In this document: piece by piece, positions 34,701 through 42,585 of the stretch
Layout of the letters: each line of letters starts with the position of its first letter
How positions within the stretch are numbered: the stretch's first letter is position 1
NCBI GenBank assembly: GCA_017651315.1
Contig: JAGCDE010000034.1
Location: 1-64,000, forward strand
Reading direction: 5' to 3'
Source: Bacteroidaceae bacterium
GTDB taxonomy: Bacteria > Bacteroidota > Bacteroidia > Bacteroidales > Bacteroidaceae
Length of the DNA stretch: 64,000 nucleotides
Position numbers and translations under genes: made by a program
Notes under the pieces: generated by a model
The model's database searches: none
Told to the model about the DNA's origin: nothing
What the model saw: the letters and a program-made list of their open reading frames with translations, nothing else

Positions 34701-35513
34701 GGCGCAGTCACCGGTCACATAGCCCTTCATGCCGTAGGTACGGCGGGCTATGGTGTCGAGATAGAGTCCGCTGGCCGATGTAGGCACATGGTTGACGGCA
34801 TTGTACGAAGACATGATTGACGGAAGATTGTCCTTCTCTATCAGCTCCTTGTAGGGATAGAGATAGAACTCGCGCATGTCCCGGCTGTCCATGTTGGAAC
34901 TGCCCACATGGCGGTCAAACTCGCTGTTGTTGGCAAAATAGTGCTTGGCGCAGGGCACAGCCTTGATGTAATTGGGGTCGCTGCCCATCATGCCGCGCAC
35001 GAATCCGCCCGACATCACGGCAGCAAGGAAAGGATCCTCACCGTAGCTTTCACCTGTACGGCCCCAGCGCGGGTCACGGATGGGCTCCACCACCGGACTC
35101 CAGAACGTAAGCCCCTTAGTGCCGGTCTGGAAAATGGCACGGGCCTCATCGGCTATGACCGATGCCTCCAACTCCAGCAGGTCGGGATCCCAAGTTGAAC
35201 CGAGAGCCACACTCCCCGGGAACGATGTCGGTCCCTGAAGGCCGACCGATGCGTTGGCACCTGACAGCACACCGTGCAGAGCCTCGCTCCATACATTGTA
35301 CTGCCTGATACCGAGACGCGGCACTGCGGCCATGTTGTTGCCAAGCAACGCCTGTTTCTCCTCCAAAGTGAGGCGCGACACAAGATCTACGGCACGCTCC
35401 TCGAATGAATAACTCGTGTTCCTGAAAACCGGAACGTTCTCCTGCGACACGGCAGATACGGCAATCATCGCAGATGCCGCGCAAATGGTCAGTAATCGTT
35501 TGACTGTATTCAT
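31710..35513 (-). CDS. GH3 beta-glycosidase (beta-xylosidase/glucosidase) with Big_2 and ConA-like tail
   Basis: 1267 residues with a signal peptide. GH3 N domain: WSEALHGV, TSFPGSVALGSTWD, AKHYFANN, and nucleophile D269 in YVTGDCAAI. An inserted CBM6-like module lies at about 470-590 (DDGSWTAYENVDLINVDKI...EGGIIEVHVGSPEG). Then come the GH3 C domain (AIVFVGTDENTATEEADRLTL), an FnIII-like domain, a Big_2 domain (about 910-985) and a C-terminal ConA-like/DUF1349 domain (from about 1040: DEFNKSGLGSQWNVIRRDG). An Ala/Pro/Gln-rich spacer lies near the end. The length is well above the usual 750-900. The arrangement with GH10 fits xylan hydrolysis; xylosidase specificity is inferred. Confidence 0.9.
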   Translation of the reverse strand: MNTVKRLLTICAASAMIAVSAVSQENVPVFRNTSYSFEERAVDLVSRLTLEEKQALLGNNMAAVPRLGIRQYNVWSEALHGVLSGANASVGLQGPTSFPGSVALGSTWDPDLLELEASVIADEARAIFQTGTKGLTFWSPVVEPIRDPRWGRTGESYGEDPFLAAVMSGGFVRGMMGSDPNYIKAVPCAKHYFANNSEFDRHVGSSNMDSRDMREFYLYPYKELIEKDNLPSIMSSYNAVNHVPTSASGLYLDTIARRTYGMKGYVTGDCAAIEDIYTGHYYVETAEEATAAGLKAGVDSDCGSVYQRFALSALEKGLITEADMDRALVNMFTVRMRTGEFDPLMKVPYTNFPASTVNSERSQAIALEVATRTPVLLKNEVVPGKSSKALPISLDGIKSIALIGPQADRVELGPYSGRPEQSSRTTPYAGISKYIADKGLDIDVTLASGGSTRSKSNLLYIAYFDLEKADGSKSHHDATKYSSSSQGITVGSGMGTEEQVRSIDDGSWTAYENVDLINVDKITIGANIPTEGGIIEVHVGSPEGNLISTIEATRASGKRVGGVYGASTPMEGKVNRLGYNGPQTLYLVYKAPEDEEIDKEVLDAARKSDVAIVFVGTDENTATEEADRLTLNLPGNQVKLIQAVAKENRNTIVVMQTLGCVEVEDFKNIENIPGILWTGYNGQAQGAAIPMVLFGDVTPGGKLNATWYKSVKDLPPITDYTLRAGNGKPGRTLWYFTKPVSYEFGYGLSYTTFEYSDFTVSKSSITPDDRITISVNVKNTGDYDGDEVVQIYMTTPDSPASLQRPIKRLKGFKRVTIPRGQTRLVEIEIDCADLWFWDMASDRITYDSGRYVFEIGSSSQDIRGRVTANMNGRFTPQLKTVVADCRLSVLEIGQTAQTVTSACLTDDSFIGLDKATVRYVSSNTGVATVDATGKLTATGPGIATVTVSVTYNGKTVSDTYSVKVNADMSLASLKNGGKSLLKAGRKQYSVLGTARSQVSATARSPQLKVVVEQAPSVPGTAVVKVQEPVTGDEEKYIVNFGTKGVSDEFNKSGLGSQWNVIRRDGSALGIKDGKMEITASAGDINGAADNAANLVLQSANSDWTIETRLQTSVIPAAPAQNAGLVAYQDDANFVKLVYAVPGFRRGQQQTDAPAAGGLQLYVEENGAAKSTLNVNLAGAGVNDNTVWLRLEKDGSIYSAYYSVNGKNWTKAGQAEIILKDIQTGMVCCQGVQNIRGARPGAAPAAAPAQQQTEPFKAWFDWFRIKNR

Positions 35514-35563
35514 ATTTCAATTGGTTTTTCTGTTTCCGGCTGTCCCGGAAAACCGTTTTAGCA

Positions 35564-36715
35564 TTATTTTCGGGAGCCGCCCTTGGATGCAGACGGTATG
35601 CTCAAGACCGCATTGTACGCAGGCTTGGGCGTCAGGTCGCGGTTGAACAGCAAAGGATAGTTAGTCCTGTTGGGTATGGGGTAACCGTTCTTCCAGGACA
35701 TGCCGTCATGCAAGCCCCACAAGGTTACGCGGTCAATCTTGTCACGGCGGTCATAGAAAATCTGCATCAGCTCGCGGTAACGGTCTGTCAGCTGAGCCTG
35801 CACGTCATCGGGCAGACCTCCTTTATAGGGGTCCAGGAACACCTCAAACTCTTCCAGCTGATAAAACGGCTCCTGCAGGGACTTGCCTATCACCTGCCCC
35901 TCCTTGGTCAACGGAAGCACATCCACATCCAGTTCGGTAATCATCACCTTCACACCGAGTGCGGCAAAAGTGTCTATGGCGGCCGTTATATACTCGTTCT
36001 TGGGGAAATTCAGGCCCCAGTGCGCCTGGATGCCTATTCCGTCTATCCTGATGCCGTTCTTCTGGAGCATGCGGACCATACGGGCAATACCGTCACGCTT
36101 GGAGGGACGCCACACATTGAAGTCGTTATAATAGAGCTCAGCGTTCGGGTCATACTGGCTGGCGAACTTGAATGCCAGACGCACCACCTCGTCACCGTCA
36201 CCTCCGAAAGCATTAGTCCAGACAGTTTTGCGGTATGAGCCGTCATTGTCAATAATCTCGTTCACGACATCCCATGCGTCAATCTTGCCGGCAAAGTGGC
36301 CTGCCACCTTCTCTATATAGCTGCGCATGGTCTCCACCATCTCGTCATGGGTGTTAGGGGTACCGTCCGGATGGTTGAAGAAGAAATCAGGTGTCTGGTT
36401 GTGCCACACAAGAGTATGTCCGAGAGCCCACAGGCCATTGTCCTTGGCGAACTGGACATAGCGGTCAGCAGCCTGGAAGTTCCAGGTGTCAGGTCTGGGA
36501 TGAAGGACTTCGGCCTTCAGGTCATTCTCCGGCGAGATTGCATTGAAATTCTGAAGTATGAGTTCTGTGGCACGGGCATTACGTCCGCTGACAATCATTG
36601 AATTGACTGCACAACCCATCTTGAACGCATCAGCGTATGCCTCCTTGAGTGTACCCTGTGAAAAAGCGGGGTATATTGCAATAACCGCCACTACTGAAAA
36701 AATGACTTTCTTCAT
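35564..36715 (-). CDS. GH10 endo-beta-1,4-xylanase
   Basis: 383 residues with a signal peptide (MKKVIFSVVAVIAIYPAFSQ). A complete GH10 TIM barrel: SPENDLKAEVLHP, GHTLVWHNQTPDFFF, acid/base E153 in WDVVNE, YNDFN, nucleophile E261 in ITELDVDV, and WGLHDGMSWKNGYP near the end. It cuts xylan or glucuronoxylan main chains in the periplasm or at the surface. It lies between the DUF4380 gene (six bases) and the GH3 gene (50 bases) in one leftward operon. Confidence 0.95.
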   Translation of the reverse strand: MKKVIFSVVAVIAIYPAFSQGTLKEAYADAFKMGCAVNSMIVSGRNARATELILQNFNAISPENDLKAEVLHPRPDTWNFQAADRYVQFAKDNGLWALGHTLVWHNQTPDFFFNHPDGTPNTHDEMVETMRSYIEKVAGHFAGKIDAWDVVNEIIDNDGSYRKTVWTNAFGGDGDEVVRLAFKFASQYDPNAELYYNDFNVWRPSKRDGIARMVRMLQKNGIRIDGIGIQAHWGLNFPKNEYITAAIDTFAALGVKVMITELDVDVLPLTKEGQVIGKSLQEPFYQLEEFEVFLDPYKGGLPDDVQAQLTDRYRELMQIFYDRRDKIDRVTLWGLHDGMSWKNGYPIPNRTNYPLLFNRDLTPKPAYNAVLSIPSASKGGSRK

Positions 36716-36721
36716 AACATA

Positions 36722-37651
36722 TCATTTATATTTATCGGATTTCTTTATGGTCTTGCGTACCAGCTTGAGCAGTTTACCGGAGGGCACAGCCTTATCCTTG
36801 AGAGGAATCAGATACCAGTCCACATTCCATGTCAACCCCTGACCGGGGGCAAGTGTCCTGTATTCCCCCTGGCTCTCAAGCTCAATGTAAGTCTTGCCCT
36901 GATTCACATACACCTGGATCTCTGCCTCATCGGGAGCGGGCTGAGAAGGGGAAAGGTCGTCAAATCTCTTGATCATGAGCATACCGTTGGCTGCGTATGC
37001 CAGCCATCCCTTGCCGTCGGAGTTAATCTTGCGGTTCTGGGGGGCGGACTCAAAACTGTACCATGATGCGCCGGCCTCCTCCTTGAACGGGATGAGTCCT
37101 GCCGGGGTTATTCCATCTACCGGAGCATCAAAGAAGATGAGCCCCTCTTCATCGGCAACCACCCGGGAGATTTCCCATGGTGCCACCTTGCGTGTCTCAT
37201 CGCCTTTGTTTATGATTGTGTAGGACACCCTGATGAAACGTCCCTTTGGCTCAGGAGCATACTGCTTGAGAATCTGGAAGGGGAGCTTGCTTCCAATCTG
37301 GCTTGTAAGGAACAGCGAGGGATTCTCATCGCCGAAGGTACGCTTGCAAAGGTGGGATTCATCGTTATATGCGGCTCTGTCAAACTCCGTCACCGGAGGC
37401 CAGTTCCACTCCTTCTGGGGACTGGTCCAGAACGTGCTGCCATACTGGTTAGGCATCCTGGACTGCGAAAGCATCTCCTTGTCCCCCAACTTGTATGACA
37501 TGATTTTTCCACCTTCCCTGGCACTGACTGTCATAGTGACATTTCCTGCCTTGATTTCAAATCCCGATTCCACAGTACCGCCTACGGTCTGCGCTTTTGC
37601 CGCCCCTGACAGTACTACAGCCGTAACGGCTGCCAATACATAAGTTCTCAT
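36722..37651 (-). CDS. DUF4380 (mutarotase-like fold) secreted protein
   Basis: 309 residues with a signal peptide (ending GAAKAQ). The body has the galactose-mutarotase-like beta-supersandwich pattern: FEIKAGNVTMTVSAREGGKIMSY, GSTFWTSPQKEWNWPPV, YTIINKGDETRKVAPWEISRV, GQGLTWNVDWYLIPL. This is the DUF4380 family, secreted proteins often found beside glycoside hydrolases. A role as sugar epimerase or binding protein is possible but unproven. First gene of the xylanase operon; promoter box at 37683-37690. Confidence 0.8.
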   Translation of the reverse strand: MRTYVLAAVTAVVLSGAAKAQTVGGTVESGFEIKAGNVTMTVSAREGGKIMSYKLGDKEMLSQSRMPNQYGSTFWTSPQKEWNWPPVTEFDRAAYNDESHLCKRTFGDENPSLFLTSQIGSKLPFQILKQYAPEPKGRFIRVSYTIINKGDETRKVAPWEISRVVADEEGLIFFDAPVDGITPAGLIPFKEEAGASWYSFESAPQNRKINSDGKGWLAYAANGMLMIKRFDDLSPSQPAPDEAEIQVYVNQGKTYIELESQGEYRTLAPGQGLTWNVDWYLIPLKDKAVPSGKLLKLVRKTIKKSDKYK

Positions 37652-37682
37652 ATTATCTTTCTCAAAAATATTTCAGATACGG

Positions 37683-37690
37683 CAAATATA
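37683..37690 (-). promoter_or_regulatory. -7 promoter box of the xylanase operon
   Basis: Leftward TATATTTG matches the consensus, 31 bases before the ATG at 37651. Confidence 0.55.
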
Positions 37691-37742
37691 ATAAAAAAAA
37701 AAGAATACTCCCTATCATAAAGCAGATTCTGGGAATAATGAC

Positions 37743-37750
37743 TATTTTTG
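37743..37750 (+). promoter_or_regulatory. -7 promoter box, divergent
   Basis: TATTTTTG matches the consensus and precedes the gene at 37841 by about 90 bases, leaving a fairly long leader. The rest of this 190-base gap is A+T-rich with no other feature seen. Confidence 0.5.
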
Positions 37751-37840
37751 TCACGGATTTCCACCGGCTGTGATGATTGCTGTGATTTCCGGATACGGTG
37801 AAATCCATGACATCAGCAGACTATTAATTCCCAAAAGACG

Positions 37841-38815
37841 ATGACAATGAAAAAATTATTCCTAATGATGCTCATCGGAGCGACGCAGATGATTCCGGCC
37901 AATGCCCAGCAAGGGTTGGGAGGAATGGTTCTTGACAGCACCTATACCACCAACGGTGACGGAATAAGAGAGAGCAAGACTGTCTATGAATACAACAGTG
38001 ACAAGCAGCTGACTGCCACCTACGACTACAGCTACGGTTTTATTTATGACAGCAATATTTTCCTTTCGGGCCGGACTCTCTATACCTACGATGTTCAGGG
38101 ACACCCTCTGAAACAGGAAACGTATGAATATGAGGACGACCAGTACATACTGACAGGGACCGTCGAATTCTCCGAATGGAATGAAGATGCCGGAATGCCG
38201 GCCGTTACAGTAATACAGGCGTTAGACGAAGATGACCCCTCCGCTGGACTACAGCCTTACATGAAGAACGTCATCAGGAAATTCCACGGCAAATCAGGTC
38301 CCGAAGATACGGAGTCATTCAGTTGGGACAAAGAGAGCGGCAGTTGGATCCCTGCCGGTGGCACTAAGGCTGAGTTCGATTCACATGGCAACATGACAAA
38401 GGAGACCGTCACTATGACCGTGGAAGAAGAAGGTGTTTCCTATTCAATGGACATTATGAGCACCTACGAATATGATTCCCACGGAAATGTGACAAAGGAA
38501 ATATCTTCATCGCTAGTCATGGGATTCGATTTCGGCACAACCGAAAAAACATACGTGAATGAATACTATCCGGACGGGAACCTGAAGAAGGTTACAGAGA
38601 CCGAGATTGCGAAAGAATTTTACGGAGGAAACCAGGATGTAATCACCATAAAGTACTATTTCTGGGGTACTGGAGGAACCAGCGGCATCAAAGCCGTCAA
38701 TAAAGCACAAAAGGCGCTTGAACGGTATCATGACCTGAACGGAAACGAATTCAACGGCACACCTTCAGAGAAGGGTTTATTCATCCGGGACGGTAAGCTG
38801 ATCCTGAACAGATAA
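37841..38815 (+). CDS. Secreted YD-repeat-like protein with sorting-type C-terminus
   Basis: 324 residues with a signal peptide (KLFLMMLIGATQMIPANAQ). The mature part holds several YD/RHS-like beta units: KTVYEYNSDKQLTATYDYSY, RTLYTYDVQGHPLKQETYEYE, STYEYDSHGNVTKEISS. The last 30 residues (YHDLNGNEFNGTPSEKGLFI, IRDGKLILNR) resemble the degenerate C-terminal sorting domains of Bacteroidales secreted proteins (DLNGxxx...GIYIxxGKK). Start may be Met1 or Met3. Likely secreted or surface-exposed, function unknown. It is alone on its strand, followed by a palindromic repeat and a terminator. Confidence 0.65.
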   Translation: MTMKKLFLMMLIGATQMIPANAQQGLGGMVLDSTYTTNGDGIRESKTVYEYNSDKQLTATYDYSYGFIYDSNIFLSGRTLYTYDVQGHPLKQETYEYEDDQYILTGTVEFSEWNEDAGMPAVTVIQALDEDDPSAGLQPYMKNVIRKFHGKSGPEDTESFSWDKESGSWIPAGGTKAEFDSHGNMTKETVTMTVEEEGVSYSMDIMSTYEYDSHGNVTKEISSSLVMGFDFGTTEKTYVNEYYPDGNLKKVTETEIAKEFYGGNQDVITIKYYFWGTGGTSGIKAVNKAQKALERYHDLNGNEFNGTPSEKGLFIRDGKLILNR

Positions 38816-38838
38816 AACGAGCTTAAAGCAGACCATAA

Positions 38839-38884
38839 TAAGAATCTGTTTAAATTTCACAGAACAAATCAAAACTGATTCTTA
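38839..38884. repeat. 46-bp palindromic repeat (short form of the TAAGAATCTG family)
   Basis: It starts TAAGAATCTGTTT and ends AAACTGATTCTTA, a near-perfect inverted pair, with AGAACAAATC in the right half. It looks like the two ends of the 170-bp element at 48205 joined together. Confidence 0.7.
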
Positions 38885-38899
38885 CTCCATAAAACTGAA

Positions 38900-38935
38900 A
38901 AGACGGTCCCGAAGTGATGCGGAACCGTCTTTTCC
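38900..38935. terminator. Bidirectional intrinsic terminator
   Basis: AAAAGACGGT (38900-38909) pairs fully with ACCGTCTTTT (38926-38935) around a 16-base loop. A and T runs on either side make it usable by both convergent genes (ends at 38815 and 38964). Confidence 0.8.
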
Positions 38936-38963
38936 TATATCCTGACCTTTCACGGGTGCGAAA

Positions 38964-40766
38964 TCACTTGAGGGAGCCGTACCACTCCTTCATTATGTAG
39001 AAGGCGGCCTTGCGTATGCCTCTGTCAGATATCAGGCCTTTGCGGTTATAACCGTCCTGGATATCGGTCAGCACCCTGCGCGGCGAACGGAAATCGGTCA
39101 GTATCCACGGCGTGCAGCCGGACAGGCCCTCCATGTTCTCAAGCATCTTCACAGAGTGACGGTACAGGTCAGCCTGGAACTCCTCTGTCCAACGCTGGTT
39201 CTCAGGACCATGATACCCCTGCAGGGCTCCTCCGCCAAACTCACTGATGAATACAGGCTTGTCCTCGGAGAACTCCCAACGCACACGGTCACACTTCTCC
39301 GGCAGGCCGTCATACCAGCCCACATACTGGTTGAAACTGAGCACATCCAGATATCTTGACATGGGGTCATCGAGTGTCATCACTCCACCCTGCAGTTCCT
39401 TTTTCTCCATAGCGGCTGCAACCAGACGGGTATCATCCATGGAACGCACCTTATCGGCAAGCTTGCGGAGGAACACGTTACGCGGCTCGGATATAGGGGT
39501 CTCGTTCGCTATAGACCAGATAATGATATTGGTGCGGTTCTTGTCACGCCCTATCATGGCCTCAATCTGCTCCTGTGCGGTCTCAAGCGTACCTTCGTTC
39601 TCCCACTGGATGGTCCAGTAGCACGGAATCTCGCTCCACACCAACAAGCCCATCCGCTCGGCTGTACGGATCATGTTTTCATTGTGCTGGTAGTGTGCCA
39701 GACGTACGAAATTGCAGTTCATCTCCTTAGCCCAGCCAAGCAGTATCGTGGCATCCTCCCTGCTCCAGGCACGTCCGGGACGCAGCGGGGCCTCCTCATG
39801 GATGCTGATTCCGCGACAGAACAGTTTGGTGCCGTTGAGATATATCTCCTTGCCGCGTGTCTCGATGGTCCGCAGGCCTATCTCATCCTCCACACAGTCT
39901 GAGTCCGATGACAGCTTTACAGCGTATAGCTTGGGATTATCCGGGCTCCACAGGGTAGGCTTGCACTTGAACTCGAAAGTCCCGTAGCCGTCAGCATCGG
40001 TATTCACCTGCTGTTTGACCTTAAGCTCCGGGATCTCAATTGTAACCGTATTGTTTCCGGCTCCGTCCATCTGCACCCAACCTGCAACAATGTTAGAGGT
40101 GCCTTTCTTCAGCTGGATGAAATAGTCGCGGATGAAGACCTTCGGGACCGAAATCACATTGACCTGACGGGTTATCCCACCGTAGTTGTGCCAGTCCGTA
40201 TTCACGGTGGGCACGCCCTCAAGACGACGCCGGTTGTCAACCTTGAGGATAAGTGTGTTGGTGCCGTCCTGGATACGGTCGGTAATCTCGATGTTGAAAG
40301 GAGAGAAACCGCCCTCATGTACGCCTATCTTGCGTCCGTTAAGATAGACCTGGCACTCATAGTTAACTGCATCGAAATGTATGAAACGGCGCTTGCCCGC
40401 ATCAGGATGGCACTCGAACTGACGGCGGTACCAAATATTTCCCTCAAAATTGAGAAGATCCTCTTTCTGGGTGTTCCAGTCACCGGGCACATGCAGTGTG
40501 GGAGCAGTGTCAAAATTGTACTCCACAAGGTCCTCAGGACGGTTCGCATGTGCATCCCTGAACCATCCGTTGCGGTCCTCGTCCATACGGTAGTTGTAGA
40601 ACCCCAGTTCGTACAGGTCAAGGATATACTTCCAAGTCCCGTCCAGGCTCTGCAACTCACGTCCCGGCACATTCTGGATAAGCGGATAGATGTCCCTGCT
40701 GTTCGAGGCCGAAGCCCATGGACACAATGTCATGGTCAGACCGGCAAAAAAAAGAAATCGTCTCAT
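38964..40766 (-). CDS. GH2 glycosidase, predicted beta-glucuronidase type
   Basis: 600 residues with a signal peptide. GH2 sugar-binding domain (FDAVNYECQVYLNGRKIGVHEGGFSPF), Ig-like domain, and TIM barrel with acid/base E422 (IWSIANET) and nucleophile E509 (VFISEFGG). The C-terminal YNRKGLISDRG includes N574-R575-K576, the N-x-K motif that beta-glucuronidases use to bind the uronic acid carboxylate; E. coli GUS has the same layout. So a glucuronidase is preferred to a galactosidase. It would remove glucuronic acid from xylan or other glycans. It stands as a single gene. Confidence 0.88.
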   Translation of the reverse strand: MRRFLFFAGLTMTLCPWASASNSRDIYPLIQNVPGRELQSLDGTWKYILDLYELGFYNYRMDEDRNGWFRDAHANRPEDLVEYNFDTAPTLHVPGDWNTQKEDLLNFEGNIWYRRQFECHPDAGKRRFIHFDAVNYECQVYLNGRKIGVHEGGFSPFNIEITDRIQDGTNTLILKVDNRRRLEGVPTVNTDWHNYGGITRQVNVISVPKVFIRDYFIQLKKGTSNIVAGWVQMDGAGNNTVTIEIPELKVKQQVNTDADGYGTFEFKCKPTLWSPDNPKLYAVKLSSDSDCVEDEIGLRTIETRGKEIYLNGTKLFCRGISIHEEAPLRPGRAWSREDATILLGWAKEMNCNFVRLAHYQHNENMIRTAERMGLLVWSEIPCYWTIQWENEGTLETAQEQIEAMIGRDKNRTNIIIWSIANETPISEPRNVFLRKLADKVRSMDDTRLVAAAMEKKELQGGVMTLDDPMSRYLDVLSFNQYVGWYDGLPEKCDRVRWEFSEDKPVFISEFGGGALQGYHGPENQRWTEEFQADLYRHSVKMLENMEGLSGCTPWILTDFRSPRRVLTDIQDGYNRKGLISDRGIRKAAFYIMKEWYGSLK

Positions 40767-40857
40767 AAAACAAGTAGTGATCAGGTTGAAGGCACGAATC
40801 TACATTTTTTTTTGTAATCTTGCAAAAGATAACGGGAATCTGTATTAACATGTTTCC

Positions 40858-42327
40858 ATGAAGATAAGGAACAGGATATACGCAGCCATTGACCTCAAGT
40901 CTTTCTACGCATCCGTAGAGTGCGTGGAGCGCGGACTTGACCCGCTTAACACCAATCTTGTGGTGGCCGATGCATCACGCACCGACAAGACCATCTGTTT
41001 AGCGGTATCACCATCGCTCAAGACATACGGAATAGGCGGACGTGCAAGGCTGTTTGAGGTGGTTCAACGTGTAAGGCAGATAAACGGGGAGCGACGCCGC
41101 AACGCTCCAGGCCGCAAGCTCGGTGAACCGGAAACCGACAACCGGAAAGTCCTGTCAGACCCGTCGGCTGCCCTCGGTTACATAACCGCCCCGCCCCAGA
41201 TGGCGCACTATATGGAGGTAAGCAGCCGCATTTATTCCATCTACCTGAAATACGTGGCACCCGAGGACATCCACGTCTATTCCATCGATGAGGTTTTCAT
41301 TGACCTGACCGACTATCTGAAGATGCGCAAATGCACCGCCCATGAACTGACCATGCTCATGATTCGCAACATTCTGTCAGAGACCGGCATAACCGCCACG
41401 GCAGGCATCGGCACCAACCTTTATCTGGCCAAGGTGGCTATGGACATCGTGGCCAAGCACGTGGAGCCCGACAAGGATGGCGTACGCATAGCGGAGCTTG
41501 ATGAGATGAGCTACAGGCAGCAGCTGTGGGAGCACAGGCCGCTCACCGATTTCTGGCGCGTGGGACACGGTATTGCGGCCAAGCTGGAGAGTTACGGGAT
41601 GCGCACCATGGGCGATGTGGCGCTCTACTCCACACTTCCCCAATGGGAAGACGAGCTATACCGCATGTTCGGTGTCAACGCGGAACTGCTGATAGACCAT
41701 GCCTGGGGTTGGGAGCCATGCACAATGGCCGAAATCAAGGCTTACAAGCCGCAGGTCAACAGCATCAGTTCAGGGCAGGTGCTGTCCGAGCCATACGATT
41801 TCAAGAAGGGCCGTCTCATAGCCAAGGAGATGACCGATGCCCTTGTGTTTGACCTGGTAGGCAAACGTCTGGTCACAGACCGCATAACACTCACGGTAAA
41901 CTATGATTCAGAGAACCTTAAGCGTACCGACCTTAAATATGACGGCCCGGTTGTGACCGACCATTACGGGCGCGACGTACCCAAACCGGCCCACGGCACG
42001 GTGGATCTGAACGGGCATACGTCATCATCGGAATACATAATAAAGGAGGTTGCCAAGCTGTATGACAGCATCGTCAACCCCAATCTGACTGTACGGCGTT
42101 TCAACGTGACCGCACAGAACGTGATAAACGAGAGTGAAGCTGAACCACGCCAGCTGGACCTGTTCGGTGACAACGCCCCCACCGACGGACGCGAACGCCG
42201 CCGTCAGGAGGCCGTGATAGCCATACGCAAACGCTACGGCAAGAACTCCATCCTGCGCGGCATGAACTTCGAGGAGGGTTCAACCGCAAGGGACCGTAAC
42301 AGGCAGGTGGGAGGACATAAGGCATGA
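40858..42327 (+). CDS. Y-family DNA polymerase (UvrX/YqjW-like)
   Basis: 489 residues. Catalytic segments: YAAIDLKSFYASVE (D12), YSIDEVFIDLT with the DE pair, and the thumb HhH-like region PLTDFWRVGHGIAAKLESYGM. A C-terminal clamp-binding motif QLDLF lies in EPRQLDLFGD. Compared with DinB there are insertions after VRQINGERRR, as in the UvrX/ImuB-like branch. It performs error-prone translesion synthesis. The next small gene encodes a YolD-like protein, the usual partner of this polymerase in other bacteria. Close upstream TAATCTTG box. Confidence 0.9.
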   Translation: MKIRNRIYAAIDLKSFYASVECVERGLDPLNTNLVVADASRTDKTICLAVSPSLKTYGIGGRARLFEVVQRVRQINGERRRNAPGRKLGEPETDNRKVLSDPSAALGYITAPPQMAHYMEVSSRIYSIYLKYVAPEDIHVYSIDEVFIDLTDYLKMRKCTAHELTMLMIRNILSETGITATAGIGTNLYLAKVAMDIVAKHVEPDKDGVRIAELDEMSYRQQLWEHRPLTDFWRVGHGIAAKLESYGMRTMGDVALYSTLPQWEDELYRMFGVNAELLIDHAWGWEPCTMAEIKAYKPQVNSISSGQVLSEPYDFKKGRLIAKEMTDALVFDLVGKRLVTDRITLTVNYDSENLKRTDLKYDGPVVTDHYGRDVPKPAHGTVDLNGHTSSSEYIIKEVAKLYDSIVNPNLTVRRFNVTAQNVINESEAEPRQLDLFGDNAPTDGRERRRQEAVIAIRKRYGKNSILRGMNFEEGSTARDRNRQVGGHKA

Positions 42328-42366
42328 GAGAACTATGGACACACTGTTGACAACGGAGTGACAGAC

Positions 42367-42555
42367 ATGGACAAGAGATATGAGAAGATAATTCAGATGC
42401 CGCATCACACATCGGCCACACGCAAACCCATGCCGCTTTACAACCGTGCGGCACAGTTCTCGCCGTTTGCCGCGCTGACCGGATTTGAAGATATCATTTC
42501 ACAGGCCACAGAGCAGCAAATACAATCCTTTGAGAAGCCGTATTCTGAGGAATAG
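42367..42555 (+). CDS. YolD-like small protein
   Basis: 62 residues from the ATG at 42367; this start has GGAG eight bases upstream, whereas a GTG at 42358 would give three more residues. The core YNRAAQFSPFAALTGFEDII is the YolD-like signature, found with UvrX/YqjW polymerases. It starts 39 bases after the polymerase stop and is presumably co-transcribed. Its biochemical role is unknown. Confidence 0.8.
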   Translation: MDKRYEKIIQMPHHTSATRKPMPLYNRAAQFSPFAALTGFEDIISQATEQQIQSFEKPYSEE

Positions 42556-42585
42556 GCATTACTTTTGCACCCAAACTGACTCTGA

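Noticed and set aside
37720..37735. AAGCAGATTCTGG as another copy of the palindromic repeat
   Set aside because: Only about eight bases match and there is no inverted partner nearby, so chance similarity is likely.
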